DNA of 6,923 nt from Phormidesmis priestleyi (GTDB taxonomy: Bacteria > Cyanobacteriota > Cyanobacteriia > Phormidesmidales > Phormidesmidaceae): contig QBMP01000230.1 of the NCBI GenBank assembly GCA_003242115.1, positions 422 through 7,344 of the forward strand, in the 5' to 3' direction. The first letter of the stretch is position 1, and each line of letters starts with the position of its first letter. Below, piece by piece: positions 6,565 to 6,923 of the stretch. Position numbers and translations under genes: made by a program. A model generated the notes under the pieces. The model worked only from the letters and a program-made list of their open reading frames with translations. It was not told the origin of the DNA and made no database searches.

Positions 6565-6775
6565 GGCTGCGACCAGTACCGCCTTCTTCATAGATGACTT
6601 GCTTTCTGCCGATTGGTGATTTTTTGCCTGGAGATGGTTGATTGGACTTGAACCAGATAGAGTGCGATCGCTGGGCATGAGTGTTCAAGTTGAAGCTATA
6701 GGAAAGAAGAGGTTTCAGGACGCTATTAGGATCTGTTGGAGTTGGATTTGCCCGCTCTAAGCCCCACCGATAGTT
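6506..6775 (-). other. Stop-free 90-codon minus-strand frame, possible gene remnant
   Basis: Reading from a TAA at 6778-6776 to a TAG at 6505-6503, the frame is open for 90 codons but holds no ATG or GTG start; a TTG at 6688 is the only plausible one and lacks a ribosome site. The product is polar and includes RWGLERANPTPTDPNSVLK and GKKSPIGRKQVIYEEGG. I recognise no family. Upstream of the TAA, another minus frame reads IERVESGWTDGAPYLGKL before its own stop, which could be a frameshifted earlier part. Codon make-up looks protein-like, but chance is a real alternative, and it overlaps the last 59 bases of the DCC gene. Confidence 0.2.
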
Positions 6776-6923
6776 TTAGAAGCGAGTTTGCCCAAATAAG
6801 GCGCACCATCTGTCCATCCAGATTCGACTCTTTCGATGCCTCTATAAAAGAGCTAGATCGTCTACAACAATAGTCCGGACAGAAAAGCGAGAGTAGTAGC
6901 CAGAAAAGCTATTCAGGCTTTAA
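6565..6923. other. Region without a confident gene at the right edge
   Basis: After the DCC stop every + frame is broken: the longest + stretches are 27 codons from an ATG at 6677 and 47 stop-free codons at 6730-6870 without an ATG. It contains one HIP1 site (6664-6671). I see no convincing terminator for the DCC gene, no tRNA, and no clear inverted repeats of an insertion sequence. It may be intergenic DNA with decayed coding remnants (see 6506-6775). Confidence 0.5.

Noticed and set aside
6677..6760. Small + strand ORF of 27 codons (MSVQVEAIGKKRF...)
   Set aside because: Short, no ribosome site, no neighbour context, and ends in a stretch with stops in all + frames nearby.
6730..6873. 47 stop-free + codons ending at TAG 6871-6873
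   Set aside because: No ATG start, length within chance expectation, and it competes with minus-strand remnants; no recognised family.
6565..6923. Insertion-sequence end or terminal inverted repeats
   Set aside because: Looked for paired inverted repeats and target duplications; only trivial matches (four to six bases) were found.

Overview
The window looks like chromosomal DNA of a cyanobacterium. The palindrome GCGATCGC (HIP1, over-represented in many cyanobacterial genomes) occurs at least seven times in 6.9 kb, where about 0.1 would be expected by chance. The gene content agrees: a long Uma2-type nuclease-like protein of the kind abundant in cyanobacteria, a D27-like (DUF4033) carotenoid-isomerase homologue, and a DCC-type thiol oxidoreductase. 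I cannot name the species.

Layout. (1) Positions 3-2561 (+) hold the C-terminal four fifths of an RND/HAE1 multidrug-efflux permease; its N-terminus lies outside the window. It ends at a good hairpin terminator (2589-2622). (2) Convergent to it, 2638-3516 (-), is an uncharacterised protein with a signal peptide or membrane anchor, probably periplasmic. (3) A 266-bp divergent intergenic region follows. (4) Four + strand genes are then closely spaced: a lipoprotein with an Ala/Pro linker and a beta-rich domain (3783-4424), a Uma2-family protein with a coiled-coil tail (4491-5378), a D27-like protein (5387-6040) and a DCC-family protein with a CxxC site (6079-6564). (5) The last 359 bases hold no convincing gene, but there is a 90-codon open frame on the minus strand that runs into the end of the DCC gene and may be a gene remnant.

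How the genes relate. The efflux permease and the minus-strand gene appear to be separate units that meet tail to tail. The four + strand genes could form one transcript (gaps of 66, 8 and 38 bp). The most interesting pair is D27-like plus DCC: a cysteine-rich, presumably iron-dependent isomerase homologue next to a thiol/disulfide protein. A functional link between them is inference only; nothing in the sequence proves it. I see no RNA genes, CRISPR arrays, complete insertion sequences or phage genes.
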